From Vibrio coralliilyticus (GTDB lineage Bacteria; Pseudomonadota; Gammaproteobacteria; Enterobacterales; Vibrionaceae): a DNA stretch of 64,000 bases. Below, piece by piece: positions 8,829 through 18,938 of the stretch. A model generated the notes under the pieces. It saw only the letters and a program-made list of their open reading frames with translations. It was not told where the DNA came from and ran no database searches. Within the stretch, counting starts at the first letter, position 1. The number at the start of each line of letters is the position of its first letter. The stretch covers positions 744,001 through 808,000 of the forward strand of contig NZ_CP024628.1 in the NCBI RefSeq assembly GCF_024449095.1, given 5' to 3'. The translations under genes were made by a program, and so were the position numbers.

Positions 8829-9266
8829 TTACTTGGCGAAAACGTCAGTGAAATCACGCTTTAAAATGGGGTCACGACGTGCTTTCTTAATCTGTTTAAC
8901 CATATCTTTTACACAGTTATGAAGAACTTGATCAAGAAGCTGAGCACGATACTCTTCTTTCTGCTCATCAGTCATATCTTCAGGTAGCTTTAACGTTGGG
9001 AACTCTTCCATTACATTAACACCTGCAAACGCCTGACTCACAGAGATTAGAGCATGAAATTGCTCGAAGTTATCTAGAACATTTTGAGCACTTTTTGGTA
9101 GCTCATCCCAAGCTTCCCGAACCGCTTCTTCAGAGACTTCGTGAATGGATGTCACCATGAAGTGCATCGCTTCAGGTACATCGTCAAATTCGATGACTTG
9201 ACGAAGCTCTGCTGAAACTGTCGAAAGGTCAACTTTAGGTTGTTCTGTTTGATTTGCGTCAGACAT
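8829..9266 (-). CDS. Conserved DUF3069-type protein, function unknown
   Basis: A 145-residue soluble, acidic, helix-rich protein without signal peptide or membrane segment. The sequence (ELRQVIEFDDVPEAMHFMV, LHNCVKDMVKQIKKARRDP) resembles the Vibrio proteins I know as DUF3069; the family name is from memory. No catalytic motif is visible. The gene is single, convergent with modC across a terminator and divergent from the response regulator at 9421. Confidence 0.78.
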   Translation of the reverse strand: MSDANQTEQPKVDLSTVSAELRQVIEFDDVPEAMHFMVTSIHEVSEEAVREAWDELPKSAQNVLDNFEQFHALISVSQAFAGVNVMEEFPTLKLPEDMTDEQKEEYRAQLLDQVLHNCVKDMVKQIKKARRDPILKRDFTDVFAK

Positions 9267-9420
9267 TAATTTTTATCTCATAAATTTTACGTATACAGCG
9301 GCGTTATCCTAAAAAATCCACATTAAATGTCAACCATAGTGGAGGAATTGGTGACCTTAGAGTATTATTTTTTATAACCAGCTGATTTTTCGGCCAGTTT
9401 ATAAATAACAGGTAACGCGA

Positions 9421-10374
9421 GTGGAATTATCGGGATCTTCGATGAAAATACTTTTAGTCGATGATGTGCAAATGGAGCGCATGCAATTGGCTATTCGTCT
9501 AAAACAGCTGGGCCATACCGTCGAAATGGCCGAATCAGGGGAACAGGCATTAGAAATGTACCCCACATTTGAACCAGAACTCATCTTACTCGATATTTCA
9601 ATGCCTGAAATGGATGGTTTTGAAGTTTCTAAGCGTATTCGTTCCATTTACAAAGAGTGGATACCCATCATTTTTCTTAGTAGTCACGATGAACCAACGA
9701 TGATCGCTAATGCAATTGAAGCGGGTGGGGATGACTACCTAACCAAGCCCGTCGATAAATTGGTTCTTGCTTCCAAATTAATTGCGATGCAACGCATTGC
9801 CTTTATGCGTCGTGAACTTAACCAAAAAACGGCCGAATTGGCTAAGGTGAACCAAGAGCTGGAAAAATTAGCCAGTGAAGATGGCCTGACTAAAGTGAAG
9901 AATCGTCGCTACATTGATGAAAAACTTAAAGAAATGATTGCTGTCCATGGTCGTCACAGCCTACCGCTGAGCTTGATTTTGCTCGACGTTGATCACTTTA
10001 AACTCTACAACGATAACTATGGTCATATTGAAGGGGATAAGTGTTTGATAGAGATTGCTCAAGCCTTGGACTCCTTATTTTCACGCAGCGGTGAGATTGT
10101 TGGGAGATACGGTGGGGAGGAGTTTGTTATTGTATTAGGTCATACGGACGCCGAACATGCTCAGCAGCACGCAAGACGTATTCAATCTACACTCGAAACC
10201 TTAGCAATCAAACATGAATATAGTTTAGTCTCCGACTATGTGACGGTGTCACAAGGCGTGTGCAGTTTCACTCCCAAAGGTAGCGAAATACCAGATGTGA
10301 TGTATTCAAAGGCAGATGAGGGGCTCTACAAGTCAAAAAGTGAAGGTCGTAATCGATTCAGTTATATCGAGTAA
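9421..10374 (+). CDS. Response regulator with diguanylate cyclase (REC-GGDEF) output
   Basis: A receiver domain (about residues 8-125: LLVDDVQMERM, phospho-Asp in LILLDISMPEMDG, Lys in YLTKPVDK), a short coiled linker (LNQKTAELAKVNQELEKLA) and a GGDEF domain (about 150-317). The active-site loop is GRYGGEEF, so it should make c-di-GMP. The inhibitory RxxD motif is degenerate (RSGE). The start may be the GTG at 9421 or the ATG at 9442; both have a plausible ribosome-binding site. No histidine kinase lies beside it. A perfect matS-type site is embedded in the coding region. Confidence 0.92.
   Translation: MELSGSSMKILLVDDVQMERMQLAIRLKQLGHTVEMAESGEQALEMYPTFEPELILLDISMPEMDGFEVSKRIRSIYKEWIPIIFLSSHDEPTMIANAIEAGGDDYLTKPVDKLVLASKLIAMQRIAFMRRELNQKTAELAKVNQELEKLASEDGLTKVKNRRYIDEKLKEMIAVHGRHSLPLSLILLDVDHFKLYNDNYGHIEGDKCLIEIAQALDSLFSRSGEIVGRYGGEEFVIVLGHTDAEHAQQHARRIQSTLETLAIKHEYSLVSDYVTVSQGVCSFTPKGSEIPDVMYSKADEGLYKSKSEGRNRFSYIE
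10240..10252. promoter_or_regulatory. matS-type MatP-binding site
   Basis: GTGACGGTGTCAC matches GTGACRNYGTCAC exactly; it lies inside the REC-GGDEF gene. Confidence 0.7.
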
Positions 10375-10394
10375 GCGATTTTATCCTAATAGTT

Positions 10395-10420
10395 TAAAGG
10401 CTCAATAAATTGAGCCTTTA
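10395..10420. terminator. Bidirectional terminator between two GGDEF genes
   Basis: Eleven-base-pair perfect stem TAAAGGCTCAA / TTGAGCCTTTA with a TAAA loop; A/T-rich flanks serve both convergent genes. Confidence 0.75.
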
Positions 10421-10428
10421 TATGTAAA

Positions 10429-11664
10429 TTATGCAATTTCGACACGGTTTCGTCCTGCACGCTTGGCTTTATATAAAGCCGCATCAGCACTCTTCATCAC
10501 TTCACCGACATTATCAGCGTCACTATAATCTGCGACCCCAATACTAATTGTCACATTAACGTGATCATGGGAGCTCGATCTTTTACGTTTTTTGGCGCCT
10601 GTCTTGTCATTTTTGGGTCTGGATTTCTCGTTTCTTACAACCATTTCATATTCTTCTATGGAAGCTCGTAACAGTTCTAAGTGATCCAAGGCCTCCTCTA
10701 CGTTTTTATTTTTGAACAAAACCGTAAACTCTTCCCCCCCATAACGATAGACCTTTGCTCGTCCCCCGACTTGCTTCATTTTACTGGCGACAAGTTTAAG
10801 GACATCATCTCCGGTTTCGTGGCCATAAGTATCGTTAAATGATTTGAAATGGTCGATATCAAGCATAGCGATAGTGTAGCGCTTACCTAGGTGACGCAAA
10901 TCAGACTCTAATGCCAGACGACCAGGAATATCGGTTAATCTATCTTTGAAGGCAAGCTCGTAACTCGCTGAAAACATGTAAATGAGCAAGAGAAAACCCG
11001 ATAGGGTGAACATAGTGCTGGACACATATTGAATGTGGAAGAAGGTAAACGTAACAGTTGAAAGCGTTATAGCTGAGTATACCACCGCGTCAATAATACG
11101 ATTGGCTTTTAAAACGAATATCGCACTTAATAATACGGCGCCGATCGAATACAGAACCAGTATCAGAGGTAACCTAGAGACACTTGGCTCAGAGTAGAGA
11201 AAGGTTTTATCAAAGCTTTTGAAGCCACCTTCATAGAAATGCGTGAGGATAAGGTAACACCACAAACCCATGAGTGACAGTGTAACAATGTAGATTATAA
11301 ATGACCGACTTAGTACGCCTCTTTCTTTGTATGGATACACCAACGCACAAGCAATAGGGACAACAAATGCTAATAGAGAGAGCTCAAGTAAAGTAGAGCC
11401 TGTAGAGAGTGAGCTTTGTAGGTGTTCTTGTATGTACCAATAGACGACAAGCATGGTCAGTGCCACCATAGCAATTCGACACTGTTTGAAGGCATGACCT
11501 AATCCGATAACACTCAGGAATAAAAAATAGGGGAGATTTGCAGTAATGCCTAAGTTGGCTTGAGTGAGAAGAATCACATTATTCATGCCCAAACCAATCA
11601 TCGCTAACAGCAGCACCGGAAACGTTAAACGAAACCAATTTGTTGTTACCAAAGAAAACGACAT
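10429..11664 (-). CDS. Membrane-bound diguanylate cyclase
   Basis: A 411-residue protein from the ATG at 11664, which has AAGG eight bases upstream. A TTG 42 bases earlier lacks good spacing. About seven to eight hydrophobic segments fill residues 1-235, then a GGDEF domain with YRYGGEEFTVLF (active form). The RxxD inhibitory site is not seen (GGRA at that place). The GGDEF domain contains an unusual lysine/arginine-rich insertion (around KSRPKNDKTGAKKRKRSSS). The sensing domain is MASE-like but I cannot name the subtype. Its promoter region faces the ComFB-like gene at 11887. Confidence 0.88.
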   Translation of the reverse strand: MSFSLVTTNWFRLTFPVLLLAMIGLGMNNVILLTQANLGITANLPYFLFLSVIGLGHAFKQCRIAMVALTMLVVYWYIQEHLQSSLSTGSTLLELSLLAFVVPIACALVYPYKERGVLSRSFIIYIVTLSLMGLWCYLILTHFYEGGFKSFDKTFLYSEPSVSRLPLILVLYSIGAVLLSAIFVLKANRIIDAVVYSAITLSTVTFTFFHIQYVSSTMFTLSGFLLLIYMFSASYELAFKDRLTDIPGRLALESDLRHLGKRYTIAMLDIDHFKSFNDTYGHETGDDVLKLVASKMKQVGGRAKVYRYGGEEFTVLFKNKNVEEALDHLELLRASIEEYEMVVRNEKSRPKNDKTGAKKRKRSSSHDHVNVTISIGVADYSDADNVGEVMKSADAALYKAKRAGRNRVEIA

Positions 11665-11886
11665 GTACCTAGCCTTAGCCTTATTTATTAACTTCTTAAT
11701 ATACAAGCCTTAGAATACTTTGATTTGATGATTTTCCAAGCTTTTTACTAAACTAATGAATGAAAAGTGAGTGTTAGTATAAACAATGGTCAAAAAGTGA
11801 CGGCAAAATACCCCGAATCCCACTTTGTGCCTTATAGTTAACTGATACTCATAAGAAAATTCCAAATCTTAAAGGAGTTAAGGTTT

Positions 11887-12258
11887 ATGCAAATTAGTGT
11901 TGATGTTCACAACTACATGGAAACTCTTGTAGGCCAGGTTTTAGCTCACAGTAAATACACTGACCAGTTTGATCATGAACAACTCGCAGATTTGGCTTGT
12001 TTGGCCCTAAGTCAACTTAGACCTGTTTATATTCGTCATGATATCGACTTCTTATCTGCGCTGTCAGAGGAAAGGCTCGTTGTTCTTAAGAGGTATTCAG
12101 TCACAGCTGTTGAAGCTGCGTTGACAATGATAGTTGACGATAGAAGAAGAAATCGTAAAGATGAAGTTCCAATCATGTTTAGCCAACCAAGATTCGATGA
12201 TGATACGGAACTTGAATGGTTTGAAAAACCTCTGATTATGCATAAGCAAGATACCTAA
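11887..12258 (+). CDS. ComFB-family protein, probable c-di-nucleotide receptor
   Basis: A 123-residue soluble protein. The segment LACLALSQLRPVYIRHDIDFL matches the conserved core of the late-competence ComFB family (A-L-x-x-L-x-P-x-Y). Recent work, as I recall it, describes ComFB-domain proteins as receptors for c-di-GMP/c-di-AMP. The gene lies next to two diguanylate cyclases, which fits such a role. It is followed after 10 bases by the HlyU-like gene, with AAGGAG between, so the two form an operon. No com genes are nearby. Confidence 0.8.
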   Translation: MQISVDVHNYMETLVGQVLAHSKYTDQFDHEQLADLACLALSQLRPVYIRHDIDFLSALSEERLVVLKRYSVTAVEAALTMIVDDRRRNRKDEVPIMFSQPRFDDDTELEWFEKPLIMHKQDT

Positions 12259-12268
12259 GGAGTACTAG

Positions 12269-12550
12269 GTGGGACTATTTTCTCGTTTGTTTGGTGGCGC
12301 TAGTAAAGAGCAAGCTAAAGCCGAAGTTGAACCAATAGAATATAAAGGCTTTCTGATTTACCAAGAAGCTCAGCCTGAAGGTGGTCAGTATCGAATCGCA
12401 GGTCGTATTACAAAAGAATTTGAAGGGCAAATTAAAGAGCATCGATTTATACGCTCAGATGTTCTGTCTTCTGAATCGGATGCTAATGAATTTATGTTAA
12501 AAAAAGCGCAAATGTTTATCGATCAGATGGGCGATAATATTTTTAATTAG
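12269..12550 (+). CDS. HlyU-family protein
   Basis: A 93-residue small protein starting at GTG with AAGGAG six bases upstream. The sequence MGLFSRLFGGAS followed by EYKGFLIYQEAQPEGGQYRIAGRI belongs to the Pfam HlyU family, which differs from the ArsR-type HlyU activator of V. cholerae haemolysin; the names are easily confused. Function is not established. Co-transcribed with the ComFB-like gene and followed by a terminator. Confidence 0.8.
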   Translation: MGLFSRLFGGASKEQAKAEVEPIEYKGFLIYQEAQPEGGQYRIAGRITKEFEGQIKEHRFIRSDVLSSESDANEFMLKKAQMFIDQMGDNIFN

Positions 12551-12580
12551 TCTTTCCAACTTGATGAATGTCATAAATTT

Positions 12581-12616
12581 AAGAGCCATTAGTCGTTATG
12601 CTGATGGCTCTTTTAT
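12581..12616 (+). terminator. Terminator after the comFB-hlyU-like pair
   Basis: AAGAGCCAT / ATGGCTCTT perfect nine-base-pair stem, 14-base loop, then TTTT. Confidence 0.78.
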
Positions 12617-12845
12617 TCTGTGTATTACCGCTATTTATCTGATTTAATTAATAATTAAATGCAGCTGGTACGACCTCTCAAATTTTAGTGAAAGCGTTGT
12701 TTCATCATCATGTAATACTCGAAGTGCTTCATTACCAACGGTTATATGTAATGATATTTTGTATTTTTGTTACAAAGTGCTTGAAGTTAATGAAACCGTT
12801 AGATAAAAACAGTTAATCATTGTTGCCAGTAGTCAAGGAATAGCT

Positions 12846-14381
12846 ATGCAAATTGGTGTGCCAAAAGAAATACTCGCGGGTGAAACGCGAGTGGCTGCCT
12901 CGCCCAAGTCGGTTGAGCAGCTGTTGAAGTTAGGGTTTGATGTTAATGTCGAATCTAGTGCAGGGGAACTTGCAAGTTTTGATGATTCCTCCTTTGAATC
13001 ATCTGGTGCCAAAATTGTCACCACGGAAGAGGTATGGCAGTCAGACCTCATTCTTAAAGTTAACGCACCAAGCGACGATGAAATCGCCTTAATTAAAGAG
13101 GGTGCTACACTCATCAGCTTTATTTGGCCAGCTCAAAACCCAGAGTTGATGGAAAAGCTTTCGAGCAAGAACATTAACGTAATGGCAATGGATTCAGTGC
13201 CTCGAATTTCAAGGGCACAAGCGTTAGATGCATTGTCTTCAATGGCCAATATTGCCGGCTACCGTGCAGTGGTTGAAGCTGCCCATGAGTTTGGTCGCTT
13301 CTTCACAGGCCAAATTACAGCGGCAGGTAAAGTTCCACCCGCCAAAGTGCTTGTGGCTGGGGCTGGTGTTGCTGGCCTTGCTGCAATTGGGGCTGCTGGT
13401 AGCTTAGGGGCAATTGTTCGAGCGTTTGACGTTCGTCCGGAAGTCAAAGAGCAAGTTCAATCGATGGGAGCTGAGTTCCTAGAAGTCGATTTCAAAGAAG
13501 ATTCTGGTGCGGGCGATGGCTACGCAAAAGAGATGTCAGATGAATTCAACAAAAAAGCGGAAGAGCTCTATGCTGAACAGGCTAAAGATGTTGATATCAT
13601 TATTACAACGGCACTCATTCCAGGCCGGCCTGCGCCTAAGCTAATCACCAAAGAAATGGTGGATAGCATGAAAGCGGGAAGTGTCATTGTCGACCTAGCG
13701 GCTGCTAACGGCGGTAACTGCGAATACACTCAAGCAGATAAAGTCATTACGACTGACAATGGTGTTAAAATTGTCGGTTACACCGATATGGTTGGCCGAT
13801 TACCGACTCAATCATCTCAACTTTATGCGACTAACTTAGTTAACCTGCTTAAACTACTTTGCAAAGAAAAAGACGGTAATATTGATATCGACTTTGAAGA
13901 TGTTGTTCTTCGCGGTGTTACGGTTGTTAAAGAAGGAGAAGTGACATGGCCTGCTCCTCCGATAAAAGTATCAGCTCAGCCGCAACAGAAACCTGCTGAG
14001 CCAGAGAAAGTTGAAGAAAAAATCGCAGAGCCAGTTTCTCCGGTCAAGAAGCTTGCCGCTTTAGCTATTGGTGTTGGTGCTTTTGCTTGGATTGCGTCTG
14101 TCGCGCCTGCAGCATTTCTCTCTCACTTTACGGTGTTCGTCCTCGCGTGTGTTGTAGGTTATTACGTTGTCTGGAACGTAACGCACGCACTCCATACTCC
14201 TCTTATGTCTGTGACTAATGCAATTTCAGGCATCATTGTTGTTGGTGCTTTATTGCAGATAGGTCAGGGGAATGGGGTTGTATCTTTCTTGGCATTTATT
14301 GCCGTTTTAATTGCAAGTATCAACATTTTTGGTGGCTTCACCGTCACTAAACGTATGCTTGAAATGTTCCGTAAAGACTAA
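12846..14381 (+). CDS. pntA: NAD(P) transhydrogenase subunit alpha
   Basis: A 511-residue proton-translocating transhydrogenase alpha subunit. The N-terminal NAD(H)-binding domain I (about 1-380) starts [17 protein letters not shown] and has the Rossmann motif [20 protein letters not shown] and the mobile loop region [17 protein letters not shown]. The C-terminal part (about 400-511) has four hydrophobic segments of domain II. With PntB it uses the proton-motive force to drive NADPH formation in the inner membrane. It starts a two-gene operon 12 bases before pntB. The 295 bases upstream hold a terminator and probably the promoter. Confidence 0.97.
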   Translation: MQIGVPKEILAGETRVAASPKSVEQLLKLGFDVNVESSAGELASFDDSSFESSGAKIVTTEEVWQSDLILKVNAPSDDEIALIKEGATLISFIWPAQNPELMEKLSSKNINVMAMDSVPRISRAQALDALSSMANIAGYRAVVEAAHEFGRFFTGQITAAGKVPPAKVLVAGAGVAGLAAIGAAGSLGAIVRAFDVRPEVKEQVQSMGAEFLEVDFKEDSGAGDGYAKEMSDEFNKKAEELYAEQAKDVDIIITTALIPGRPAPKLITKEMVDSMKAGSVIVDLAAANGGNCEYTQADKVITTDNGVKIVGYTDMVGRLPTQSSQLYATNLVNLLKLLCKEKDGNIDIDFEDVVLRGVTVVKEGEVTWPAPPIKVSAQPQQKPAEPEKVEEKIAEPVSPVKKLAALAIGVGAFAWIASVAPAAFLSHFTVFVLACVVGYYVVWNVTHALHTPLMSVTNAISGIIVVGALLQIGQGNGVVSFLAFIAVLIASINIFGGFTVTKRMLEMFRKD

Positions 14382-14393
14382 GGAGTAACGAGA

Positions 14394-15770
14394 ATGTCTG
14401 CAGGATTAGTACAAGCAGCTTATATTGTTGCTGCATTATTCTTTATTTTGAGCCTAGCTGGTTTATCCAAACAAGAATCAGCGAAATCAGGTAATTACTA
14501 CGGTATTGCCGGTATGACGATCGCCTTGATTGCAACGATCTTTGGTCCTGAATCTCAAGGCTTTGTTTGGATCATTATCGCAATGGCAATTGGTGGCACC
14601 ATTGGTATTCATTACGCTAAGAAAGTAGAAATGACCGAAATGCCGGAGTTGGTTGCAATTCTTCATAGCTTTGTTGGTATGGCTGCGGTTTTGGTGGGCT
14701 ACAACAGCTACCTAGATGCACCAGAAGCTGCGACACACGCTGAACATGTGATTCATTTAGTTGAAGTCTTCTTGGGTGTGTTCATCGGTGCGGTAACTTT
14801 TACGGGCTCTGTTGTCGCATTTGGTAAGCTTCGAGGTATTGTTTCATCTTCTCCTTTGAACCTTCCGCACAAACATAAAATGAACTTGGCAGCAGTTGTT
14901 GTTTCGACTTTGCTTATGATGCATTTTGTGAACGCTGATGGCAGCATGTTCGCACTTATTGTAATGACATTGATTGCATTCGCGTTTGGTTATCATCTTG
15001 TCGCTTCTATCGGCGGTGCTGATATGCCAGTCGTCGTTTCAATGCTTAACTCTTACTCTGGTTGGGCTGCCGCAGCGGCAGGCTTCATGCTTGCAAACGA
15101 TCTTCTCATCGTAACGGGGGCTTTGGTTGGTTCTTCAGGCGCCATCCTTTCGTACATTATGTGCAAAGCAATGAACCGTTCGTTTGTCAGTGTTATCGCA
15201 GGCGGTTTTGGTCAGGAAATTTCTATTTCAACCGATGTTGAGCATGGAGAGCACCGTGAATCCACTGCGGATGAAGTCGCTGAAATGCTGAAAAACTCTA
15301 AGTCGGTGATTATCACTCCAGGTTACGGAATGGCTGTTGCTCAAGCACAATACCCAGTTCATGAAATTACTGAGAAGCTGAGAGCTAAGGGTATAAAAGT
15401 ACGTTTTGGCATTCACCCAGTTGCTGGCCGGTTACCGGGTCACATGAACGTACTTTTGGCAGAAGCGAAAGTTCCGTACGATATCGTTCTGGAAATGGAT
15501 GAAATTAACGACGATTTTGATGAAACCGACACAGTTCTCGTGATTGGTGCAAACGATACTGTTAATCCAGCAGCGCAAGAAGATCCAAACAGTCCGATTG
15601 CTGGCATGCCGGTTCTAGAAGTTTGGAATGCGAAAAACGTTATTGTGTTTAAGCGCTCTATGAACACAGGTTATGCAGGAGTGCAAAACCCGCTGTTCTT
15701 TAAAGACAATACACAGATGCTATTTGGTGACGCGAAAGAGAGTGTAGACGCCATTTCTAAAGCTCTGTAA
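14394..15770 (+). CDS. pntB: NAD(P) transhydrogenase subunit beta
   Basis: A 458-residue subunit. About eight or nine membrane helices (1-260) form the proton path, followed by the NADP(H)-binding domain III (about 285-458) with [13 protein letters not shown] and the [10 protein letters not shown] and [15 protein letters not shown] motifs. It completes the PntAB enzyme. A strong terminator follows, separating it from vxrA. Confidence 0.97.
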   Translation: MSAGLVQAAYIVAALFFILSLAGLSKQESAKSGNYYGIAGMTIALIATIFGPESQGFVWIIIAMAIGGTIGIHYAKKVEMTEMPELVAILHSFVGMAAVLVGYNSYLDAPEAATHAEHVIHLVEVFLGVFIGAVTFTGSVVAFGKLRGIVSSSPLNLPHKHKMNLAAVVVSTLLMMHFVNADGSMFALIVMTLIAFAFGYHLVASIGGADMPVVVSMLNSYSGWAAAAAGFMLANDLLIVTGALVGSSGAILSYIMCKAMNRSFVSVIAGGFGQEISISTDVEHGEHRESTADEVAEMLKNSKSVIITPGYGMAVAQAQYPVHEITEKLRAKGIKVRFGIHPVAGRLPGHMNVLLAEAKVPYDIVLEMDEINDDFDETDTVLVIGANDTVNPAAQEDPNSPIAGMPVLEVWNAKNVIVFKRSMNTGYAGVQNPLFFKDNTQMLFGDAKESVDAISKAL

Positions 15771-15788
15771 CATAGTCTAACTAAGTAA

Positions 15789-15814
15789 GAAGCCAGCAAC
15801 TGCTGGCTTCTTTT
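15789..15814 (+). terminator. Terminator after pntB
   Basis: Perfect stem GAAGCCAGCA / TGCTGGCTTC with a very tight loop, then TTTT. Confidence 0.85.
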
Positions 15815-15873
15815 GTTTTCTGAGTAGCATTATTGACACCAATATTACATTTGAAATTTATATTTTTGCCATA

Positions 15874-17373
15874 ATGTTTTACTCTAAATCTAACCTACTG
15901 ATTTATAGAATTTTTGCATTGATTAGAACGGTTTTCAATATATTAACAGTATGTACAGCAGCATTGAGTTTCAGTGCTAATGCTGATTCGCTGCCTGAAC
16001 GCATCGATCAATTTGTCGATTCTTTCAGCCAGGATCAATTCAGTGCATCTTACGATATTCGTATCATACAATCTGATTACCCAACCCGTTTGATCACCCC
16101 AGATTCAATGCTTCCTCAGACCTCGTCTTATCCATTGAAAGATATTCAACGTTTGTATCAACTGGCACAAAACTGTACTGGGAAACTGCCGTTAAGCCCG
16201 TTGATTACTGAACCGTTGGTATTTACTCGAGCAGTTTGTAAAGGGACAAAGCTGAGTGAAAAATGGTTTGCACGCAGTGGGTTAATTCACCCGGGTGGCG
16301 GTACTTATGCCAAACGTTATGTTTCGTTACATCCTGAAAGACAAGAGCAGCTCCAACAGTATATGCATATTAAGGAGAGGCCATTAGCGCCAAGGGAAAC
16401 ACTGCTTGGCCGCTTGCAAAGAATGAACGAAGAAACAATACTCGCGTTGCTTTCAGGATCGAGTATGTTTCTTGAGCAGGGTGAGATGTGGCTACGTCAA
16501 AATGATAGTTACTTAGTTTTCCCAGAAAGTATTTGGAAACAAAATGCAGATGACGCAGGATTAAGTGTTCAGCTAAAAAGCGAGTCGAATAGCTGTTTTG
16601 TCCAAAGGGGGAATCTCTGTTGGGATGTTGAAGATCACTCTCAGATACTTCGAGTCAGCATGGTCATATTGGTTATTGCCAATATTCTGTTGGTTTTAGG
16701 ATGGTCTGTTTACCGTTGGAACACTAAACGCCAAGAAATGAAGAGTCGAATGTTGATTCTTCAGATACTAACACATGAACTTAGAACCCCGATCGCGAGT
16801 CTATCTCTAACGGTCGAAGGTTTTCGGCGTGAGTTCGAAAAGCTGCCTGAGTCAGTTTATGATGAGTTTCGTCGACTGTGTGAAGACTCTCGGCGCTTAA
16901 GACAGCTGGCTGAAGCCAGCAAAGATTACTTACAATCAGACAATAAACCTCTGGCCACCGAATGGGTGCCATCAGTGAAAGAATGGTTAGAGTTTAAAGT
17001 TGATGAAGAATTTAATGGCAAGATCCAATTAGCAGTCAATCATGATGTAGCAGCAAAGCTGAATGTTTATTGGCTAGGAACTTGTATTGATAACCTGATA
17101 CGCAACGCGACCAAATATGGTGTTGCGCCGATAGTGCTGGATGTCAGCACTGATGATAATTTAATTACCGTTAAAGTGATAGACCAAGGCGAGTTAACTC
17201 AAAAAGATTGGCGACAATTACGTAAGCCATTTGTTAGTAAAGCTGGTCTTGGTTTAGGCTTAACAATCGTTGAATCTATGGTAGGCAGAATGGGGGGTAA
17301 AATGACCCTGATTGGACCGCCAACAACGTTTATATTGGAGATACCTTGTGAAACAGACACTGCTTCTTGTTGA
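15874..17373 (+). CDS. vxrA: Sensor histidine kinase VxrA (WigK/VbrK type)
   Basis: A 499-residue membrane kinase. The N-terminal hydrophobic segment (about 10-37) is followed by a large periplasmic sensor domain containing four Cys (about 40-260), a second membrane helix (about 265-285), then HisKA with phospho-His in LTHELRTPIASL (about residue 301) and an HATPase domain with N-box IRNATKYG and G-box GLGLGLTIVESM. VxrAB/WigKR in V. cholerae and VbrKR in V. parahaemolyticus respond to cell-wall damage or beta-lactams and control T6SS, biofilm and wall synthesis. The gene follows pntAB, as in V. cholerae, and overlaps vxrB by 26 bases. Confidence 0.9.
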   Translation: MFYSKSNLLIYRIFALIRTVFNILTVCTAALSFSANADSLPERIDQFVDSFSQDQFSASYDIRIIQSDYPTRLITPDSMLPQTSSYPLKDIQRLYQLAQNCTGKLPLSPLITEPLVFTRAVCKGTKLSEKWFARSGLIHPGGGTYAKRYVSLHPERQEQLQQYMHIKERPLAPRETLLGRLQRMNEETILALLSGSSMFLEQGEMWLRQNDSYLVFPESIWKQNADDAGLSVQLKSESNSCFVQRGNLCWDVEDHSQILRVSMVILVIANILLVLGWSVYRWNTKRQEMKSRMLILQILTHELRTPIASLSLTVEGFRREFEKLPESVYDEFRRLCEDSRRLRQLAEASKDYLQSDNKPLATEWVPSVKEWLEFKVDEEFNGKIQLAVNHDVAAKLNVYWLGTCIDNLIRNATKYGVAPIVLDVSTDDNLITVKVIDQGELTQKDWRQLRKPFVSKAGLGLGLTIVESMVGRMGGKMTLIGPPTTFILEIPCETDTASC

Positions 17374-18007
17374 AGACGATAAAAACCTAGCCGATGGCCT
17401 GTTAGTCAGCCTAGAACAAGCAGGGTATGAATGTTTTCACTCTGAAACCATTGCTGATGTAGAGCAATATTGGGATAAGGCGGATCTTGTTATTTTGGAC
17501 CGTCAATTGCCGGATGGTGATTCCGTAGAGCATCTGGTTGGCTGGAAGGCGATAAAAGATGTTCCTGTCATTTTGTTAACCGCACTGGTAACAGTAAAAG
17601 ACAAGGTTACGGGGTTAGATGCGGGAGCAAACGACTATCTAACGAAGCCTTTTGCGGAAGCTGAGCTTTTTGCTCGTATTCGTGCTCAGCTGAGAGCGCC
17701 TGAGTCTGATGCTCAAGATGACAGCAAAGTAAAAACTCAACATTTAGTGATAGATAAAGCAACTCGTGAAGTCTTTTATAAAGATGAGTCCATTACATTA
17801 ACCCGAACTGAATTCGATTTGCTTTTATTCTTAGCAAGTAACTTAGGCCGCGTATTTACTCGTGACGAGCTACTCGATCATGTTTGGGGGTACAATCATT
17901 TCCCAACGACTCGAACAGTCGATACTCATGTTCTTCAGTTACGACAGAAGCTGCCTGGATTGGAAATTGAAACCCTTCGTGGGGTTGGCTACAAAATGAA
18001 GGCCTGA
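17348..18007 (+). CDS. vxrB: Response regulator VxrB (WigR/VbrR type)
   Basis: A 219-residue OmpR/PhoB-type regulator starting at the GTG at 17348 inside the end of vxrA. A longer open frame upstream is not conserved in type. The receiver domain (LLLVEDDKNLADGLL, phospho-Asp in LVILDRQLPDGD, Lys in DYLTKPF) is followed by a winged-helix DNA-binding domain (about 120-219) ending RTVDTHVLQLRQKL and LRGVGYKMKA. It is the partner of VxrA. Its stop overlaps the vxrC start by one base (TGATG), showing tight coupling. Confidence 0.93.
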   Translation: MKQTLLLVEDDKNLADGLLVSLEQAGYECFHSETIADVEQYWDKADLVILDRQLPDGDSVEHLVGWKAIKDVPVILLTALVTVKDKVTGLDAGANDYLTKPFAEAELFARIRAQLRAPESDAQDDSKVKTQHLVIDKATREVFYKDESITLTRTEFDLLLFLASNLGRVFTRDELLDHVWGYNHFPTTRTVDTHVLQLRQKLPGLEIETLRGVGYKMKA

Positions 18008-18879
18008 TGAAATTTAAAGCGTTACTTCTAGGCGTGCTAGCTAGCACGCCTACCTCTGCGGCTAATATCCCATGGTTTGAGAGTAATTCTCCGCTAACTC
18101 AAGCCCACCGTTATTTGCTGAATAATGATCTCCCAGCGATGTTTACATCGTTAGTTGAAGTTTGGCAACAGGAGAAGAATAGAGCAATCTCACCACACCT
18201 TAATGAGCTGTTTCAGCAGTCACTTCAAGTTGATTGCGGCAAAGGTCTAGATTCAAAACCCTTCCCTGACTGGATAAAAGGGGTTACGGTTCGTGCAATC
18301 GAAACCCAAAGCCCAGGACGAGATTCATATCGTGCGCTAATTGAAATTGCGTCTCGAAAAGATGTCACTGATATTTCACTCTCTCGCTGGGTGCAGAAAA
18401 GCATTTCTACAGATAATTCCTTTGTTAAGCTAGCTGAAAATGAAGAACAGATTAAATCATACGTTAAGCGTTACAATCTAAACAGCAAAATCCCTATGGG
18501 CTTATATCGCTTAGATGTTACAGCCAAAGATCAGACTTCATGGAGCTCTTGGATAGTATTCGGCGAACCGAAGGCAAAAGTCACGGTACGCTGGCAATCC
18601 AAAGATCAATGGAGGGTCGAAAGAAATGCGTTATTGAATTCTCATTGCCCTTTGCCAAAGTTAGATACGGCTCTATATAACTATGTTGATGGACAATATA
18701 ATAAAGTGTGGGGAGACACCTATGAGTCCGATTATCCAAACGCTTTAGAACCGAATATTGTTGAACCCGGTCGATACGTCTTAGCCGTATCCATGACTCA
18801 TCAAAGATGGCAAGGCCCAATAATTGTTGAACAGTCCCAAATAATTAGTAAAACATATGACGTTTCTATAGAGGAATAA
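18007..18879 (+). CDS. vxrC: VxrC, DUF2861-type exported protein
   Basis: A 290-residue protein with a signal peptide (MKFKALLLGVLASTPTSAAN), probably periplasmic. The body contains DYRALIEIASRKDVTD-like and SRWVQKSISTDNSFVKLAE segments that I place in DUF2861, the family of VxrC. Function is unknown; in V. cholerae it is encoded in the vxrABCDE operon. Its start overlaps the vxrB stop, so it is translated from the same message. Confidence 0.82.
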   Translation: MKFKALLLGVLASTPTSAANIPWFESNSPLTQAHRYLLNNDLPAMFTSLVEVWQQEKNRAISPHLNELFQQSLQVDCGKGLDSKPFPDWIKGVTVRAIETQSPGRDSYRALIEIASRKDVTDISLSRWVQKSISTDNSFVKLAENEEQIKSYVKRYNLNSKIPMGLYRLDVTAKDQTSWSSWIVFGEPKAKVTVRWQSKDQWRVERNALLNSHCPLPKLDTALYNYVDGQYNKVWGDTYESDYPNALEPNIVEPGRYVLAVSMTHQRWQGPIIVEQSQIISKTYDVSIEE

Positions 18880-18938
18880 TTAAAGTTAAGACACAATAGG
18901 ACGATATAAACATAAGGAAATAGAAAGTTTATATCGAT

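Noticed and set aside
12269..12550. Calling this the V. cholerae HlyU haemolysin activator
   Set aside because: That HlyU is an ArsR-type winged-helix protein; this 93-residue protein lacks a helix-turn-helix and belongs to a different Pfam family of the same name.
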